Shown: positions 36,467 through 48,067 of the stretch, in pieces
How positions within the stretch are numbered: the first letter of the stretch is position 1
How the letters are laid out: each line of letters opens with the position of its first letter
Source of the DNA: Eutypella sp. D-1
Lineage: Eukaryota; Ascomycota; Sordariomycetes; Xylariales; Diatrypaceae
Direction: 5' to 3'
DNA: 64,000 nt
NCBI GenBank assembly: GCA_023313575.1
Contig: JAJTTP010000014.1
Span: forward strand, 806,001 to 870,000
Notes under the pieces: generated by a model
What the model saw: the letters and a program-made list of their open reading frames with translations, nothing else
The model's database searches: none
What the model was told of the DNA's origin: nothing
Program-made: the position numbers and the translations under genes

Positions 36467-37003
36467 CTTGGTATGTGATGTGATGTGATGTGCTGCCCTG
36501 TGGGAGGCAGAATGGAAATCCAATGCCGCTCAAATGGCTCAAATGATGCCCGCTCGTGAGGGTGAGGGTTAGTCGTGTCTTGAGGATTTGGGAGATTTTG
36601 CGGGTTATCAATGAGAAAATGTATAAAAAGTACTTAGGTACCTAGGTACTGAATGGAGCTAGACGACCTGAAGAGTGGAGACCTCGAACTTGATGGACCC
36701 ATTTAAACCACTTTGAAATGTGGCTTGTAATTGTGTAATTAGTGGCTGGGTGCAGATAAGTATACTTAAGTGGATCGCTGATAATGAGTAAAAGTGGCGG
36801 GTTTGAACTTTTTCTTATCAGAGATTCCCAAGGATTGCCCATAGTCCACAGTCCCGTCAACTACCTTATCAACTTTCTACTGTACTTAGTAGTACCACCG
36901 CGATATCTACACAAGAGACATCACCGACGCCAGAACCAAGAACACATTATTACCACAACCACAGCACGAGCAGAAGTCCCTCTCGAGGGCGACTACATTC
37001 ACA
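36467..37003. promoter_or_regulatory. Bidirectional promoter of bL21m and NSA2
   Basis: A short shared upstream region for two ribosome-related genes. It carries TTAGGTACCTAGGTACT (36634-36650), whose 14-base core is shared with two sites upstream of the ribosomal P2 gene. The part at 36780-37003 likely holds the NSA2 5' UTR, and the ATG-only first exon lies right at its end. Confidence 0.6.
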
Positions 37004-38410
37004 ATGGTATGTAGATCTCATCTCATATACACCTGATCCGAAAACAACGAGGGCAAAGTCCACAAGCTAACAGAGCAACTTCCTTTCCCCCCGAAATCAG
37101 CCCCAGAATGAGTACATGGACCGATGGCGGAAGCTGCACGGGCGGCGACTAGACCACGAGGAGCGTGCGCGCAAGCGGGAGGCGCGGGCCGGCCACAAGG
37201 CGTCGGAGGACGCGCAGGAGCTGCGGGGTCTGCGGGCCAAGCTGGCGCACCAGCAGCGGCGGAAGGAGAAGATCCAGATGAAGAAGCAGATCCGGGCGCA
37301 CGAGGAGCGGAATGTGAAGTCTGATGGCGACGCCACGCCCTCCGACCCCGTGCCCGCCTACCTGCTCGACCGCTCCAACCCGTCCCAGGCCAAGGCGCTC
37401 AGCTCCTCCATCAAGAACAAGCGCGCCGACAAGGCCGCCCGCTTCTCCGTGCCCCTCCCCAAGGTCCGCGGTATCAGCGAGGAGGAGATGTTCAAGGTCG
37501 TCAATACCGGAAAGAGGAAGAATAAGAGCTGGAAGCGCATGATCACCAAGCCCACCTTTGTTGGTCCTGACTTCACCCGGTAAGAACGAGCCCCCTAAGC
37601 CTCCTGACATAAACGAACTCTTCCCCGACTGACATCTCTGTTCCAAAACGACAGACGCCCCGTGAAGTACGAGCGCTTCATAAGACCCATGGGTCTCAGA
37701 TACAAGAAGGCCAACGTAACGTAAGTGCTGCGCCTGCCATCGCAACGATACTCCCCTTCGCTAGCCCCCCCCCCCCCCCCCCCCCGGCCGTGCTAACCGG
37801 CAAACTCCAGTCACCCCGAGCTCGGTGTCACCGTGCAGCTGCCGATCCTAGGCGTCAAGAAGTGAGTCTCTGCAACCCCCCCCCCCCCTCCGAAGGCGAA
37901 AGTAATAAATACCACCGAAAGCTAGGACGTAAACTAAACGACGCCCCCCTCACAGGAACCCCCAGAATCCCCTCTACACCCAGCTCGGCGTCCTGACCAA
38001 GGGAACTATTATCGTGAGTAGCTCCATACATCTCCTCGCAAAAAGAAAGTCGACATCAACTGCGGCGTGCACTTTGTTGGCTTGACTAGGAAAACTAACC
38101 AATGCCCCCGCCCTGAATTCGCAGGAGGTCAACGTCTCCGAACTCGGCATCGTCACGGCCGGAGGCAAGGTCGCCTGGGGCCGCTATGCCCAGGTCACTA
38201 ACAACGCGGAGAACGGTACGTTCATTCCATCTCCCCCGCCGCCCGGAACCCGACCCCCTATCTTATCTATCTACCCACCCATCTATCTACTCATCTATCT
38301 ACCCCATCCATCCCATCCCAGCAGGCCCCACTACCCTACTCGCGTCCCAGCCGCTAACCGTGCGTCTTTTCCGCGCAGACGGGTGCGTCAATGCCGTATT
38401 ACTGGTATAA
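37004..38410 (+). CDS. NSA2: Ribosome biogenesis protein NSA2 (eS8-like fold)
   Basis: Seven exons: 37004-37006 (the ATG alone), 37101-37579, 37655-37720, 37811-37861, 37956-38013, 38125-38215 and 38379-38410. They encode 259 residues, close to yeast NSA2 (261). The start [20 protein letters not shown] matches the family, which requires that the first exon be only the start codon. Conserved parts are [49 protein letters not shown] and the end [14 protein letters not shown]2 is a nucleolar factor needed for 27S pre-rRNA processing in the 66S pre-60S particle. All introns are short with GTRAGT-type donors. Two carry C runs (21 C at 37765-37785, 13 C at 37876-37888). Confidence 0.95.
37765..37785. 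repeat. 21-base poly-C run inside an NSA2 intron
   Basis: Twenty-one C in a row inside the third intron (37721-37810), 25 bases before the acceptor and close to the TGCTAAC branch site. The next intron has 13 C (37876-37888). Confidence 0.95.
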
Positions 38411-40340
38411 GAAGAAAAAGAAAAAGAAGAAGTGAAGGAAGAGTGGGAGGGGGGCGGCCATATACACACATACATACGCACGTACATCGAGCCACACGAC
38501 ACCAGGAGCGCAACCTACATTAGATGGAGTCTAGGTTCCATCCCATCCCATTCGGTCGTGCAAGGGAGACAAATCCGACAAGGACTGCCTGTGTCTGTGT
38601 GTACGCGCAGTGCAGTGCGGTGCGGTGCGGCACAGTGCATTTGACGGCGTTACGGGCGTTTTCTCTTCTTTTTACGCGTCGTGTTTCGTCATGTCTCCTG
38701 CCTAGCTACTTATGTCCTCAAGGGGCCAGGGGGTGGGGGGGAGCTATGTAGGCCTGGCAGGCAGGTATAAAAGAAGATATAGATAGATAGATAGTATAAT
38801 CCCAAACAATACCCCCCCAGCGCAATGGAATCAACAAATCAACATGGCATACATACGCAGAGGAATAGAAAGTATATACGCTCGCTCACTAACGAACACA
38901 TCACACCAAAAAAAAAAAAAAAAAAAACACAACCTAAAAGACCAGGAGGTATCCGCAAGCTCCGAGTAACGGGATCGACTTTTCCCCTCCCAACGACATA
39001 TACGTATAATAAGCACTGATCATCCCATGTGACTTGTTTATTAAACTCAAAACGACCCGGTCACGGGGAAAACTCGCTGGTTTTTCTTAGACCTAACCCC
39101 CCCTATGCGAACCTACGTAGAGAACTAACGATTATCTAAAGACTCGATATAGATAGAACTAGACCAAAAGACAAAAACATAACACTATAACAACCAAAAG
39201 ATATACACATGATACATAAGTGAATATATATATTTGACCGACCGAGTTTAGTTCCATGTATAAAAGATTTTTTTTTTTTTCATATATATCGTCTCATCGC
39301 CGTCGGTCAGTCAATCAGTCAGTCAGTCGTGATGTTTTTAATAAGTCGCTTCTTCCATCTGGCCTAACCACTCCTAACCTAACCACTACCACCTTTTTAT
39401 TTTATTTCTTTCCATCTTTTTTTCTTTTTGGAAATACGCCCATCGTACAAAGCATTGACGAAAATCAAAGTAAAGAAGAAGAAAAAAAAATCATGTTATA
39501 TTACCGCTTCGAGGGCGCGTTGCCCGTCAAGATAAGGCCCATTAATATAAGATCAGAGGCCTAATAAAACGACCAGTTCACCTCGGTAGAAGACCCGCCC
39601 CCTACCCCCTCCCCCACATCCCTGCCCGCTGGAATCTGCTACGCTATGGCATAATTCGTCGGAAACCCAAAGTGTATGAAAATAATATCAAAAAGCTGAA
39701 AAGGGGGGGTCGGGTCGGGTCGGCCATCATTTCGGTTTGCAGTGGTGAGCAAAGATCCTTCGCAGCGGGACGACACTTATCAGTGCGATGAAAGAATTTA
39801 AATTTTATCTTTGGAAAATCGAAATTGCAAGATTCCCCCTTCTCGAGTAGGCGCGTCCTATAGGCAACGCAATGGCTGAGCCGGCAGTGAATAGTGCCGG
39901 GGGCTCGGGGTTGTCGAATCGGTAGACAGCGAAAGTCAATGTACTTGATGTGCCAACAGGGGATACTCATCCCGCATGGGCCGTCCCATCCGTCCCCGGT
40001 ACGTCTTATTGGCGAGCAAGATAGACCGAAGAAACCGCGAACGTCGGTAGAAGAGGCAAATAACGCTGGACAAGAATCATGGAGTCTTGTCGACTTTGAA
40101 CGGAACCACTGTGACAGTGCAACGTAGATGAAAATTAGGAAGGAGGATATCGCGAGGTAAAACCAGTCGATGGACGGGAGCGCAGGCCAGATGGAAAATC
40201 GCATCCTAGGCAAGTGTAAGGGAAAGCCTGGCCAGAATCTTGTCACTAGGCAATAATCCCGCCGGGCCGATCCCACTTGACCGGAATCTGTAGTCATGCG
40301 GGCAGAGTTGGGGTCTGTCATTAGACTTCGCATGTCGGAC
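38411..40340. other. Convergent 3' region (1.9 kb) with poly-A and GATA repeats
   Basis: Between the stops of NSA2 and the NUFIP1/CCCH gene. GATA-type repeats lie near 38776-38794, 20 A at 38908-38927, and GTCA repeats near 39305-39328. A 296-codon minus-strand frame (39644-40534) overlaps the end of the zinc-finger gene in another frame, has no domain, and is not called. Confidence 0.55.
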
Positions 40341-42148
40341 TCAGTTCGAGCGTGCAGATGCGATAGGATTTGGGGGTAAGCCGGCGATGCCAGTTGGGGC
40401 GGGTAGTGTTGACGCAGAGGGTTGAGAGTATCTCTGGCGGCTGATTTCTGGGTTCTGGGGATCAAGGATACGTCCATTGGAACGTAGGGAAAGTATAGCT
40501 TCAACCGTCTCTCTGTCTTCCATGTTCTTATCATTGAGCATCAGGCGTTGTTTGAGGGTAAGCCGCCCGCCATTGCGGGTCTGTTCTTGGAGCGCAGCCT
40601 CCCTCACGGCAGGATCATGCTTGAAGCGACACTTATCCTTCTTGCCACACTTTCCTCCGGTGGCGTAATACTTGCAGTGGCTAGTTGGATCTGCCCTGAT
40701 GATGGGTGGTGGAGGCAGACTGGCGGGCTTGTGGGTAGTTAATGATTCTGGTGCTTCATCCTCTGACTTGATCGACGCAGAATCTTGGTGGCCATGATCT
40801 GTACGCATCTCGTCGCCTTCATCATTAGCGGAGCGCTTGCGTTTCTCCTTCAGGCGCTGTTCGACCTTGCTCATCTCTGCCTGGAGCTTTCCCAATTTTT
40901 CCTCATCGCTGTCCACTTTCGCGTCGGCGTTTTCAGCATCCTTCTCAGCCTGCGCCGACTTGAGGGCTTCGGCCTTCTTTTTATCTTGTATCCGCTTCTT
41001 GGTCGGATAATTAGCCTTGCGCTCAGCAAGCCAAGCCTCCATGTTAGGGATACTACGAACAAAGAAGTTAGCAAAAAAAACACCCCCTTAGGGCTGGCGG
41101 GACTCGAAATATCTTACGTAGGGATCTCATTTCCGAGCTTTTGAACCCAGTACGTCTCCTCGTCTGCCGGGACGTCCGAGTCATCCCCGTCTCCCGGCGT
41201 AAGGCCCAGAGTGTTCGTCTTACGCTTCTTCTTCTTGAAGCCCTGGTCTGCCTTGTGACTGGCGGGAGAGGAAGCAGCATGATGGGGACGCTGGTTCTGG
41301 TGGCGAAACTTCTCGCCCCCAGCATTGTTATTGTTGAAGGAACGACCCTTGTTAAAATGACCAAAATTGCCGCGACCCTGTCCACGACCGCCCGAGCCAT
41401 AATGTCCCCGGTTGGCGGAATGTCCTGAAAACTGCGGGGGCGGAGGCAAGGGCGCATTCACAGGTACTGGGGGTTGACTACCGTATGTGGGCGGTTGCGG
41501 GAAAGACTGGGGCTGGTGATGAGAGGGGGGGTATTGTTGGCCGTAGCCATTGCTTGCATGGGGAGTAGGACCACCAGGCCGATCGAATCCAATGCGAATA
41601 GGAGGACCCATAGCATGATCAGGCTTGTGACCACCTCGGTCACCCTGATAACCACCACGACCCCACTGCTGGGACTGGTAATCATGCTGCTGTTGATGCT
41701 GAGCATACGCAGGTGGATATGATTGTTGGGGAGGCTGGCCCGAATACCCATACTCTTGAGGCGGCTGAGGCTGTTGATACCCTTGGAAGGCATAGCCGTT
41801 TGGCGGATAAGGGGCAGAAGGGGCAGCACTTGGGTGACGCGGCACTGGAGCATTACCTTGCCAATAGCTGCTCTGCTGCTGAGGAGCAGTATAGGATGAG
41901 CCAAAAGACCTGTCAGTGTAGTTGGGTACGTGCTCCTTATTGTGGCGACTGTGTTCGCTGACGTGGCCACCAGAAGCTTGATAATGACCGGCGCGACCTC
42001 CAGAGCCGCCAGCGTGGCCATAACCGCCACGATGAGCCGGAGGAGCGCTTGCGTAGGGAGGATTGGGAGGATACGCGTAAAATTCTTCAGGTTTGCGCGG
42101 CCCCGATGAAGGGGGAGGAGGCGGAGGCCCAAACTGGTATGCAGACAT
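40341..42148 (-). CDS. NUFIP1-domain, CCCH zinc-finger protein (Rsa1-like)
   Basis: Exons on the minus strand are 42148-41118 and 41052-40341, giving 580 residues. The intron (GTAAGA donor, CGTAG acceptor) splits the conserved block EIPTIPNMEAWLAERKANYP, which only reads through after splicing. This block is the NUFIP1 conserved region (PEP-like), which in yeast Rsa1 and human NUFIP1 binds Snu13/15.5K and helps the R2TP complex assemble box C/D snoRNPs. The N-terminal 300 residues are Pro/Gln/Gly/Tyr-rich and disordered with RGG-like segments. A KKKKRKTN stretch is a likely nuclear signal. A CCCH finger (C-x8-C-x5-C-x3-H) is at about 470-488. The assignment to Rsa1 function rests on the domain, not on full similarity. 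Confidence 0.87.
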
Positions 42149-43777
42149 TTTTGCAGCCTCCAGAAATAGGTCAAAACTGGTGGTTTCCCAATCTGCTATA
42201 AATAAGTTCGCGATGGAGAGGATTATGTATCAGCACGACGGCCGATCTTGAAATTCAAGGAATCAATATCAAAAATGAGCACAAGAAAACGAATACGCTG
42301 ATGCGAGAAAACGTCGTGACGAGGAATCTCGAGTATTCTTCAAAGAGAAAAGAATGGTAACTAAAAGACATTGAGCATCAGTATCCTGAGCATAAGTTGA
42401 AGATGGACTGTTTGTCCTCGGAAATGAAAAGAAGTTTGACCTTACAATACGAGCAACAAGAGAGGACTCAACTGGGGTGCAGATGCGAATAGGTATTTAT
42501 GCCCGTATTGTTTTGGGGTTCATTCAAATTCCCCCCCAGGGAAGCGGGAGATGTGTTAGGCTGGTATTCTCTGTATAACACAGACTATTGGATCCGATGT
42601 TGAGGTCTCCCTGAACAGACGAGGAACGGGTGTGATGACCGAAGGCCAGGCCAGCGCGTTTTTATCTGTCACCGTCACCCTCTTCTTCTTCTTTTCTTTT
42701 TGGAATGGGACGAATTCGACTCCGACTCGGCAGGCAGACGTGATGAGTTGTAAAGTAGGGACGAGAAAACGCAACTCGTGATCACGACGTTTATTGATTG
42801 AAAATTTTCCTTCAGACTCGAAAGTAGGGGGGTTTTGCAGGCTCTTTTATTTTTATTTTTTTTCTCCGGATAATCCGATCCAATGCACCTTGCAAAGGAG
42901 GGAGAGGCTTATGAGGGTTAACGGCGATCTGCAAGCTCTGAGATGCACGCGTTAGGAAGAGAGAAAAAGAAAAGGTCAAGTTCGAATAGGCAGAAGCGAT
43001 GATAACAAGAGAGGCGAGATTTTCCCTGGTAAGCTAAGTTAAGTAGTTTTTTTTTTAAGTTGGTGTAGGTCGCTGTTCTGGATCTTAAAAAAGGTTGAGC
43101 GAGACGTTTTATTTTTAACCCAACCTACGTGGAAACTCCGCTACGAGCTTCCTTTCTTTCCAATGTTCTAGGTTGGAAGGTTGAGAGGATAATTAAGGTT
43201 GGGAAGTAGTTAATGGAAGGTTTCAAGGTTGGTGTTAGAAATAGCCCAAGTGGGTTCCCCGGTTTCCGCTCTTTCCACTTCTCTCTCTCTCTCTGTCTAG
43301 TCTCTCCAGTCTCTCTCGCTCTCTCGCTCGCTACCTCCCGCTTATCGTGGTTGCTTATCGGATAAAATTGGCGTACTAGTACTACAACTACCTAGGCGGG
43401 TAGACAGTGTACTCGGTACTATGTACATTCGTAGGTTTGGTAGAAAAAGCTCGAAAAAAAGCACAAGTAACACCCCCCCTGTCATACCTATTGCCAAGAC
43501 TTGCTTCAATGTTGTCAAACAGCAGCCACTACCAAAAGTTAGCCCGTGCATCTAGGATCTTTGTATCAGTTTCATTGGGACCTATCAGGGAGAAGAGAAG
43601 ATAATGTTATAGTTATAGCTTACCTAACTTACACCTGGATACATAGTATCTTATACCCGTCACCTTGGGTTATAGGGAGTTGGGGGAAGCAGCCTAGTCA
43701 CCTGATTCTGAAACAATACCCATCCACACAGCTACGAGTTATTCTCTGTCAAGAGAAAGGAGAAGGGGAAAAAAAAA
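42149..43777. promoter_or_regulatory. Divergent spacer between NUFIP1/CCCH and RPC25
   Basis: 1.6 kb with both promoters. A CT-rich stretch (43276-43332, with TCTC and CGCTC repeats) lies upstream of RPC25. CTACCTAGG is at 43388-43396. No gene is seen. Confidence 0.5.
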
Positions 43778-44702
43778 ATGTTCATATTGGTGAGTCACTA
43801 GATTGAAGAAAAAAAAAACGAAATAATATTTATTATTAACGATGCGTGCATAGACCAAGATCGCGGACCTGGTGCAGATCGCGCCGTCGCAGTTCGACAA
43901 GCAGAGCCGGATCTCCATCGAGAACAACATCAACGCCAAGTACGCCAACCGCGTGATCCAGAAGATCGGCCTCTGCGTCTGCATGTACGACCTGCTGTGG
44001 GCCTCCGAGGGCCTCATCGGCCACGGCACCGGCATGGTCAACGTGAATGGTGAGTTGTGTGGCGCTTTCTCCCTCCCCCCTCCCCCGGTTCACTCTGAAT
44101 AGTAGTAGACCCCCGACGTGCTAATGATATCGCAACAGTCGAGTTCCGCATGATCGTCTTCAGGCCCTTCAAGGGCGAGACGATCCTCGGCAAGATCAGC
44201 AGCGCCACTCCTGAGGGCATTCACAGTATGTTGTTTCCCCTTTCCTTCGGGGACCGCTCGCCCCCTTGCCCCTTTAGGGGCTTGCTGGAGAGTGGAAGGA
44301 AGTCTTACTTACTGACCTCCTCACCCGCTTTGTCCAGTCCGCACCGAGTTCTTCGAGGAGATATTTGTCCCCTACAAGGAGCTGCCTGAAAATACCGAGT
44401 TGTAAGTATTCGGCCGAGCAGTCAGGAAGTGGGGGAGGGATACGTGAGATGGAGGGTCGGGCTAACATCCTTGACATAGCGACCACAACGAGCAGGCCTG
44501 GAAATGGGTCATCGAGGAGGAGCAGATGTACTACGACAAGAACGAGATGGTGCGCATCCAGGTCATCGACGAGGTGTGGAACGACCAGATCCCCGACAGC
44601 GCCGAGCAGGAGGTCGTCGACCGCGCCAAGAAGGTCTCCCCCTACAACATCCAAGCCAGCATGTTGAAGGAAGGGCTCGGCGTCTGCCTCTGGTGGGATT
44701 GA
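43778..44702 (+). CDS. RPC25: DNA-directed RNA polymerase III subunit RPC25 (Rpb7-like)
   Basis: Five exons: 43778-43789 (ATGTTCATATTG), 43854-44049, 44139-44225, 44338-44401 and 44480-44702. They encode 193 residues. The start MFIL|TKIADLVQI and the segments NAKYANRVIQKIGLCVCMYDL and VEFRMIVFRPFKGE match the RNP-like N-terminal half of Rpb7-family stalk subunits. ATPEGIHIRTEFFEEIFVP and the end GLGVCLWWD match the OB/S1 half of RPC25 (RPC8). With RPC17 it forms the Pol III stalk needed for initiation on tRNA and 5S genes. The first exon has only 12 coding bases. The short insertion region seen in yeast RPC25 is reduced here. The gene is tail-to-tail with EMC3, 243 bp apart. Confidence 0.94.
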
Positions 44703-44945
44703 TAGATTAAAAGGGCATGGATGGGATGGGATCATGGATCATGGGGTTGGTTACTTGGTAACAATTGACACTCTTTTTCGCATCACTGTTGGAAAGCACG
44801 AGGTTACGGATATATCAAACAGGAACGGCGTTCTAAGGGGGTTGTTTCATTTGTATTCAAGAAAAGGGGGTGTGAGTTGGGCCACCCCAGAAGGAATTGA
44901 TTGGTTTTGCATTAACATCGGCCTCTTCCCCATGGTTTTATATCA

Positions 44946-46001
44946 TTACGTAGACTTGATACCCTTGAGCAATCTATCCTCTACATCGTCCAGGATCGAG
45001 TAGTGGGCAACGACCGCGAGGTTCTCGGCCTCGGCCTTGAACTGCTTGTCGATGTCGACGCCGGGCCCGAACAGCTGGGGGTTTTGGGGGCCCATGCCGG
45101 CCATCTGCTGGGCCATTTGACTCGCGGCTGTTTTTGGTATGTTAGAGATATGTAATGTGCACATGCATAAACAAGAAGACACTTTTAGCAGTTAGAAAAC
45201 TGAAGAAAAAAACAGAACTCACCATTATCGCTACCGAGCAGGAAGTTGAAGACGGACTGCAGACCAAAGTAGCACAGGAAGTACCAGCTGATGCTAGACA
45301 TCCAGCGGGGGTCCATCTCGCGGGTGGCGACGCCGGCCTGGAGCATGCTCTTGAACTTGACGGTGATGGGGAAGGGGAGCTTGATGATGACGAAGCCGCT
45401 GAAGAAGGCGTTGATCCAGCTCATGATGAGGGTGTTGGGGATCATCATGGCCATGTTATTCTTCATCATGCCCATCATGCCGTCCATGGCGCCCGGGTCC
45501 GTCATCGGGTTCGGCGGCGGCTGCCCGCGCTGGTCCGGGTTCTTGAGGAACGCTCCCGTCTCGTATGAATTTGTTAGGTAGTCCCGCCGCGCCCGGAACG
45601 ATGGCCCCGATAGCGCGTGGTAGTTGCTCCGTAACGCCACGCCGTGCATCATCTGCCGTTGCTCCCGCATCGTCTTCTGGTCGAGCTTCTTCGGCGCCGA
45701 GGCCATCAACACCGTCGCGTAGTGGCGCAAGATACCGGTTAGGACCTGTGGGGGAGGGGAGGGGGATTTCTTCTTTAGTGGTTCATTCATTCATAGATCG
45801 AGTGCGTCGAAGGAAGAGTCCGCGATGGGCACTGAACTGAATGCTCACCATGACTACCGTGATCGGTAACAAGATCCAGTAACTAATTGACAGCAATAAC
45901 GTTAGCAAGAGCCTCGTGGGCCGTCTTTTTTTCTAAGGTAAGCAACGAACTTACAAAAGCTGAGGATCCCGATGGATCGTTTGGGCCGGTAATTGTGCCA
46001 T
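44946..46001 (-). CDS. EMC3: ER membrane protein complex subunit 3 (EMC3)
   Basis: Four exons on the minus strand: 46001-45955, 45882-45849, 45745-45223 and 45127-44946, giving 261 residues. The start MAQLPAQTIHRDPQLFYWIL and the first membrane helix (ILLPITVVMVLTGILRHYA) cross three exons. Further matches are RQMMHGVALRSNYHAL, a Met-rich loop (MMGMMKNNMAMMIPNT), INAFFSGFVIIKLPFPIT, and SSISWYFLCYFGLQSVF. These are the YidC/Oxa1-like core of the EMC, which inserts tail-anchored and multipass proteins into the ER membrane. The Met-rich cytosolic loop is a known client-binding feature of the fold. The gene is divergent from SPC2. Confidence 0.95.
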
Positions 46002-46588
46002 TGCGGAAGAATTGGACTGCTGGCAACCTGTCTTGGAAAAGTTTGTCTTGGATATATGAACGATATGTGTGTGTGTGGTATGGGTGGGAGCAGAATAATG
46101 GAAGGCCAACGTTGATGTTGGTGGAGCTTAACTAATAGCAGTTACAAGGTGTAAGTAAGCTTCTAAGGTCAAGCAAGCTCGGGAGGTATGGGTTGGTTCG
46201 TATTACCTAAGAAGCTACCAGCTGTAAGTTAGGCGTCTCAGCCAGCTGTGGCTGAATAAACGTATTCCTAAAAATACTCCATACACTAAGACCCACTGAA
46301 GCCGACTTTAGAGTGGATCCCGAAGTAAATGGGTTACATCGAGGTACCGCTTGAAGCCACCTAATAGCAACCTGTGAGCGCTGACAGCTAAAAGGGAAGT
46401 GGCCTTAAGCTCTACTATCCATGTAATCATTGGTGGCAGCTCACTTTCAAAGTTCCTTATCACTTATACCGGATATCAAAGCCCAGCCAAAAAAGAAACT
46501 CGCCCATATATCCGGGAATATCCCAAGATCCCCCATTTATACAAAGGGACGGCACAGAGCATAGGGCGAGCGAGAGATACAGAACACA
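46002..46588. promoter_or_regulatory. Bidirectional promoter of EMC3 and SPC2
   Basis: 587 bp between the start codons of two ER-membrane biogenesis genes. No open frame of note lies inside. I could not pick out a specific factor site with confidence. Confidence 0.6.
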
Positions 46589-47370
46589 ATGGCGTCACAA
46601 GAGCGGATCACAGTACATAACCTCGCGGGTAAGTCTTCCCGCCGAAGAACGAAAGAAGGTCTTCAAGAAGAAGAAGAATCACATGGCTAACCCTGCCCTT
46701 TCTATAAACAGACCTCAAGAACACCTCCGACGACGCCATCCCCAACTACTTGAACAGCCTCGGATTCCGACAGGACCACCGGCTAGCGGACACGCGGCTG
46801 GCGCTGGGGTACGGGGCCTTCGCGCTGGCAGCGGCCTGCTTCCTGTGGGACCGACAGCTGGGGTTCGAGCGCACGAAGCACGCCACGGCGGCCGCCGTCC
46901 TGGTCTACGCCCTTCTCAACGGCGTCCTGTCCTACTGGATCGCCTTCGTCGAGCGCGGCGTCGTCTACGCCGGCCACGGGCCCGACGGCTCCAAAATCTC
47001 CGTCGCCACCTCGACGAAGAAGAACGTCCCCACTTACTACCTCAAGATCACGGTATCCTCCCCGGGTCGGAAGTCCGAGACTCAGACTATTGAGCTCGCC
47101 CGCTCTTTCACCGCTTGGTTCGACGTCGATGGCCGCTTCGTCGCTGCCCCTTTCCAGACTGTGCTCGCGACCGCCGTCCCGGTGATCGGGCGCGCCGATC
47201 CCAAGCGCGCCGGCGCTGGCACCGGTACCGAGACCCAAAACCAGAACGACCTCCTTAGTGCGGACGCCGCCACCCTCGACGCCCTGCTGGCTTCCTCGTC
47301 CGAGGCCACGGGCGCAGACGCCGCTGCGGCGGGGAGCAGCAAGAAGTCGAAGCAGCGGAGGAAGGCTTGA
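46589..47370 (+). CDS. SPC2: Signal peptidase complex subunit 2
   Basis: Exons are 46589-46628 and 46712-47370, giving 232 residues. The intron (G|GTAAGT to AACAG|AC) joins MASQERITVHNLA to DLKNTSDDAIPNYL. Two membrane helices follow (ALGYGAFALAAACFLW and TAAAVLVYALLNGVLSYWIA), with RLALGY before them. The cytosolic C-terminal part has VPTYYLKITV and RSFTAWFDVDGRFV and ends in a basic KKSKQRRKA, which may be an ER-retention-type lysine end. SPC2 (SPC25) supports signal peptidase and its contact with the Sec61 channel. Normal length for the family. Confidence 0.94.
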
Positions 47371-48067
47371 TTTCCACCACGCGCCCGAGAGGGGAGGGGG
47401 AAGGGGGGATTTCGGTCACGGACTGGTTCGCATGTATGATCCTGATCAATCGGTCACTGGGGATTCCTGTCCGTTATCAGCCGGTTGGTATACCAGTGGG
47501 AAAATCGAGGGGGGGGTTTATGACATACATGGTATATATTTATGAGATGGAAAGGGGGCGGGGAGGAGTGAAAGGGCAAGCAAAGCAAAAATAAGCAAGC
47601 AGGCACGCGAGCTCGCAGTTCCGTGAATATCTACTGATCTGGATCGCTGATTTGATTGGTTTTCTTTCACATACGTAAATACACACGTACATATGTATTC
47701 TAAAAAGAATTATCAGCGAAGCATCTTTTTTCTCTTCAGGATTCACATGATCTCCTTCGATATTGCTTGGCGGGGTGGTGGTCACCCCCTCTACGCCCTC
47801 CCCAACAAAATACCCTCCTAGGATAGCGGCGTGCTGTACAAAATGGGCACTCATCTCAATTACATAGCTTGTATGTGTATAGAAGGCCGGCTACATCCAA
47901 AGATGTCCTCTTACTTTCACGCTCTTTAACCTCCACCCCCAACTCCCTAACCCAATAGACTTCCTCACTTAAACGGGGTGAATATAAACCACCCTATCCA
48001 TCCATCCATCCATCCCCAGGTCCTCTCTCCCTCTCGATCGACGCCCAAAAAAGGTACTTATCTCTCT
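47371..48067. other. Convergent 3' region
   Basis: Between the SPC2 and MMS19 stops. CATC repeats lie near 47997-48014. No gene is seen. Confidence 0.6.

Noticed and set aside
36467..36523. N-terminal extension of bL21m
   Set aside because: The extension begins with TTG; the first ATG (36466) already gives a good mitochondrial presequence.
39644..40534. 296-codon minus-strand frame
   Set aside because: It overlaps the end of the zinc-finger gene in another frame, shows no family motif and has mixed composition.
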